From Firmicutes bacterium UBA5286 (GTDB taxonomy: Bacteria; Bacillota; Proteinivoracia; UBA4975), in assembly GCA_002408465.1 (NCBI GenBank), contig DHSM01000025.1, positions 1-9,001 of the forward strand: a stretch of 9,001 nt of DNA, read 5' to 3'. Positions 8,040-9,001 of this stretch are shown here, in pieces (position 1 is the stretch's first letter; every line of letters starts with the position of its first letter). A program made the translations under genes and the position numbers. A model generated the notes under the pieces. It was not told where the DNA came from. It did not search any database and saw only the letters and a program-made list of their open reading frames with translations.

Positions 8040-8260
8040 GACTTTCCCAGACTCAATCTGTTTCTGCAGGTACCTTTTATCAAATAACTCTAAATTCGGA
8101 GCCTACAGGCATTTACGCAATTGGAAGGAAATGGCCAAGGAGTAAAGTGAGACAAGAGATCTGGGAAATTCAGACAGATTGGACGAAAATATGGGATCGC
8201 ACAATTTCATATGCCCCTGATAGCGGAAAATCTTATTGGGGATGGAAAAAAGTAGGCTAA
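8021..8260 (+). pseudogene. Out-of-frame C-terminal part of the secreted protein
   Basis: This frame is open from 7994 to a TAA at 8258-8260 and has no usable start codon near its beginning. Its translation carries on the Ser/Thr-rich beta pattern of the frame before it (LTYSLGLSQTQSVSAGTFYQ), then turns basic and tryptophan-rich (IGRKWPRSKVRQEIWEIQ, SYWGWKKVG at the end). Adding one base between about 8018 and 8039, for example near the TTA-CCT codons at 8025-8030, would fuse both parts into a signal-peptide protein of about 168 residues. I saw no canonical X-XXY-YYZ slippery heptamer there, so a disabling indel or a sequencing error is likelier than programmed frameshifting. Confidence 0.6.
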
Positions 8261-8315
8261 TTTATTAGCTTTCTCAGTTCCTCTATTACATTTGATTAGT
8301 GGGGAGTAATTAAAT

Positions 8316-8984
8316 ATGACTAAAAAAATACTGATAGTATGTCTGATATTTGGCTTATTACCTATTTGTAGTTGTGGTTCAGAGCAACAAGTTCGGGTTC
8401 CCAACTTAGACAATATAGATGTTTTAGTTACGGGTATAAACTGTAATATAACAATTTATAAAGATTGTTCATCCTGGCATATTTTAACATTAGATTTAAT
8501 TAGTAAAGAGGAAATAAAAGATATAGGTATAAAAATAAATATCCAAACTCCTTATAAGTTTTCGATTGCGCAGAAGGAAATTATTGAGATTCCCTACTAT
8601 GTTTTTCTAAACTATCAAGATATTGATTGGCCTAAATTTCGAGATCTTCACATAAATTTACTGGCCCATGAAGACTACCCTTACCTTTCTGAAAACGCTC
8701 AGGAGTTCAAAGATTTCCATGAATATGCAAACACATATGATAACTCATACAAGGACTTTATAAATAGGAACTCCTATCAAGATTACTACTATTATGAGAT
8801 GTACATTCTGTTTGATGTTACAAAAACCGTTCTTGATGAGAATGAATCTTTTAAGGAAATTACTTTGCAGATCAATGGTCAGGAATACAATTGTGATATA
8901 GGAAAGGTTGAGTTAGATTATACAACATCCTTCTCTTTGAATAAATCAATTCTTGAGACACAGAGTGGCGCAGCCGATCGGTGA
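8316..8984 (+). CDS. Predicted lipoprotein of unknown function
   Basis: This 222-residue protein has a typical lipoprotein signal: MTKK, a hydrophobic core (ILIVCLIFGLLP) and the lipobox ICSC with Cys20 as the lipidated residue. It should be anchored to the outer face of the membrane. The mature part is acidic and aromatic-rich, with a tyrosine cluster (SYQDYYYYEMYILFD, about residues 153-167), and two further Cys in the early mature region (about 43 and 51). No family is recognised. The ATG has GGGGAG (8301-8306) at 9-base spacing. The gene starts 55 bases after the broken secreted-protein frame with no terminator between, so both may share the promoter at 7698-7706. It is very AT-rich (15 G/C in 60 bases at 8461-8520, against 42 of 60 at 6601-6660 in pdp), suggesting separate ancestry from the operon. 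Confidence 0.8.
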   Translation: MTKKILIVCLIFGLLPICSCGSEQQVRVPNLDNIDVLVTGINCNITIYKDCSSWHILTLDLISKEEIKDIGIKINIQTPYKFSIAQKEIIEIPYYVFLNYQDIDWPKFRDLHINLLAHEDYPYLSENAQEFKDFHEYANTYDNSYKDFINRNSYQDYYYYEMYILFDVTKTVLDENESFKEITLQINGQEYNCDIGKVELDYTTSFSLNKSILETQSGAADR

Positions 8985-9001
8985 TTGTCAAGGAAGTTGT
9001 C

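Overview
The window looks like chromosomal DNA of a spore-forming or related Clostridia-type Firmicute. The evidence is a tyrosine recombinase xerD followed directly by deoB, purine nucleoside phosphorylase and pyrimidine nucleoside phosphorylase genes (an order typical of Firmicutes), strong GGAGG-type ribosome binding sites, frequent TTG and GTG starts, and classic hairpin-plus-T-run terminators. No species can be named from the sequence alone.

Layout. 1-133 holds the end of an upstream transcription unit and a strong terminator. A Uma2-family nuclease-like gene (134-718, minus) has its own near-consensus promoter. A divergent 178-base gap leads to a PAP2-family membrane phosphatase (903-1775, plus), closed by a terminator at 1804-1834. 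A compact plus-strand operon follows: a 65-residue small membrane protein (1871-2068), xerD (2161-3054), deoB (3079-4242), two tandem paralogous purine nucleoside phosphorylases (4242-5081 and 5078-5899) and pdp (5900-7207), ending in a terminator at 7215-7258. Junctions between the salvage genes are TAATG, ATGA and TAA-ATG, suggesting translational coupling.

The salvage enzymes form a pathway. The phosphorylases split purine and pyrimidine (deoxy)ribonucleosides with phosphate into base and (deoxy)ribose-1-phosphate, and DeoB isomerises the sugar-1-phosphates to the 5-phosphates used in central metabolism. The second purine phosphorylase carries MTAP-like specificity residues (Ser and Asp in place of Glu and Asn). 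The pair may therefore divide 6-oxopurine and 6-aminopurine nucleosides between them.

From about 7260 to the end the DNA changes: it is AT-rich, coding is sparse, and it holds a decayed IS256-type transposase remnant (minus), a small secreted protein whose reading frame is broken near 8020-8039 and resumes out of frame to 8260, and an unrecognised lipoprotein (8316-8984). This looks like an accessory or horizontally acquired patch next to the conserved operon. I found no CRISPR array, rRNA, tRNA or complete mobile element, and no clear candidate for an undescribed multi-gene system. The most interesting points are the divergent second phosphorylase and the broken secreted protein beside the lipoprotein.
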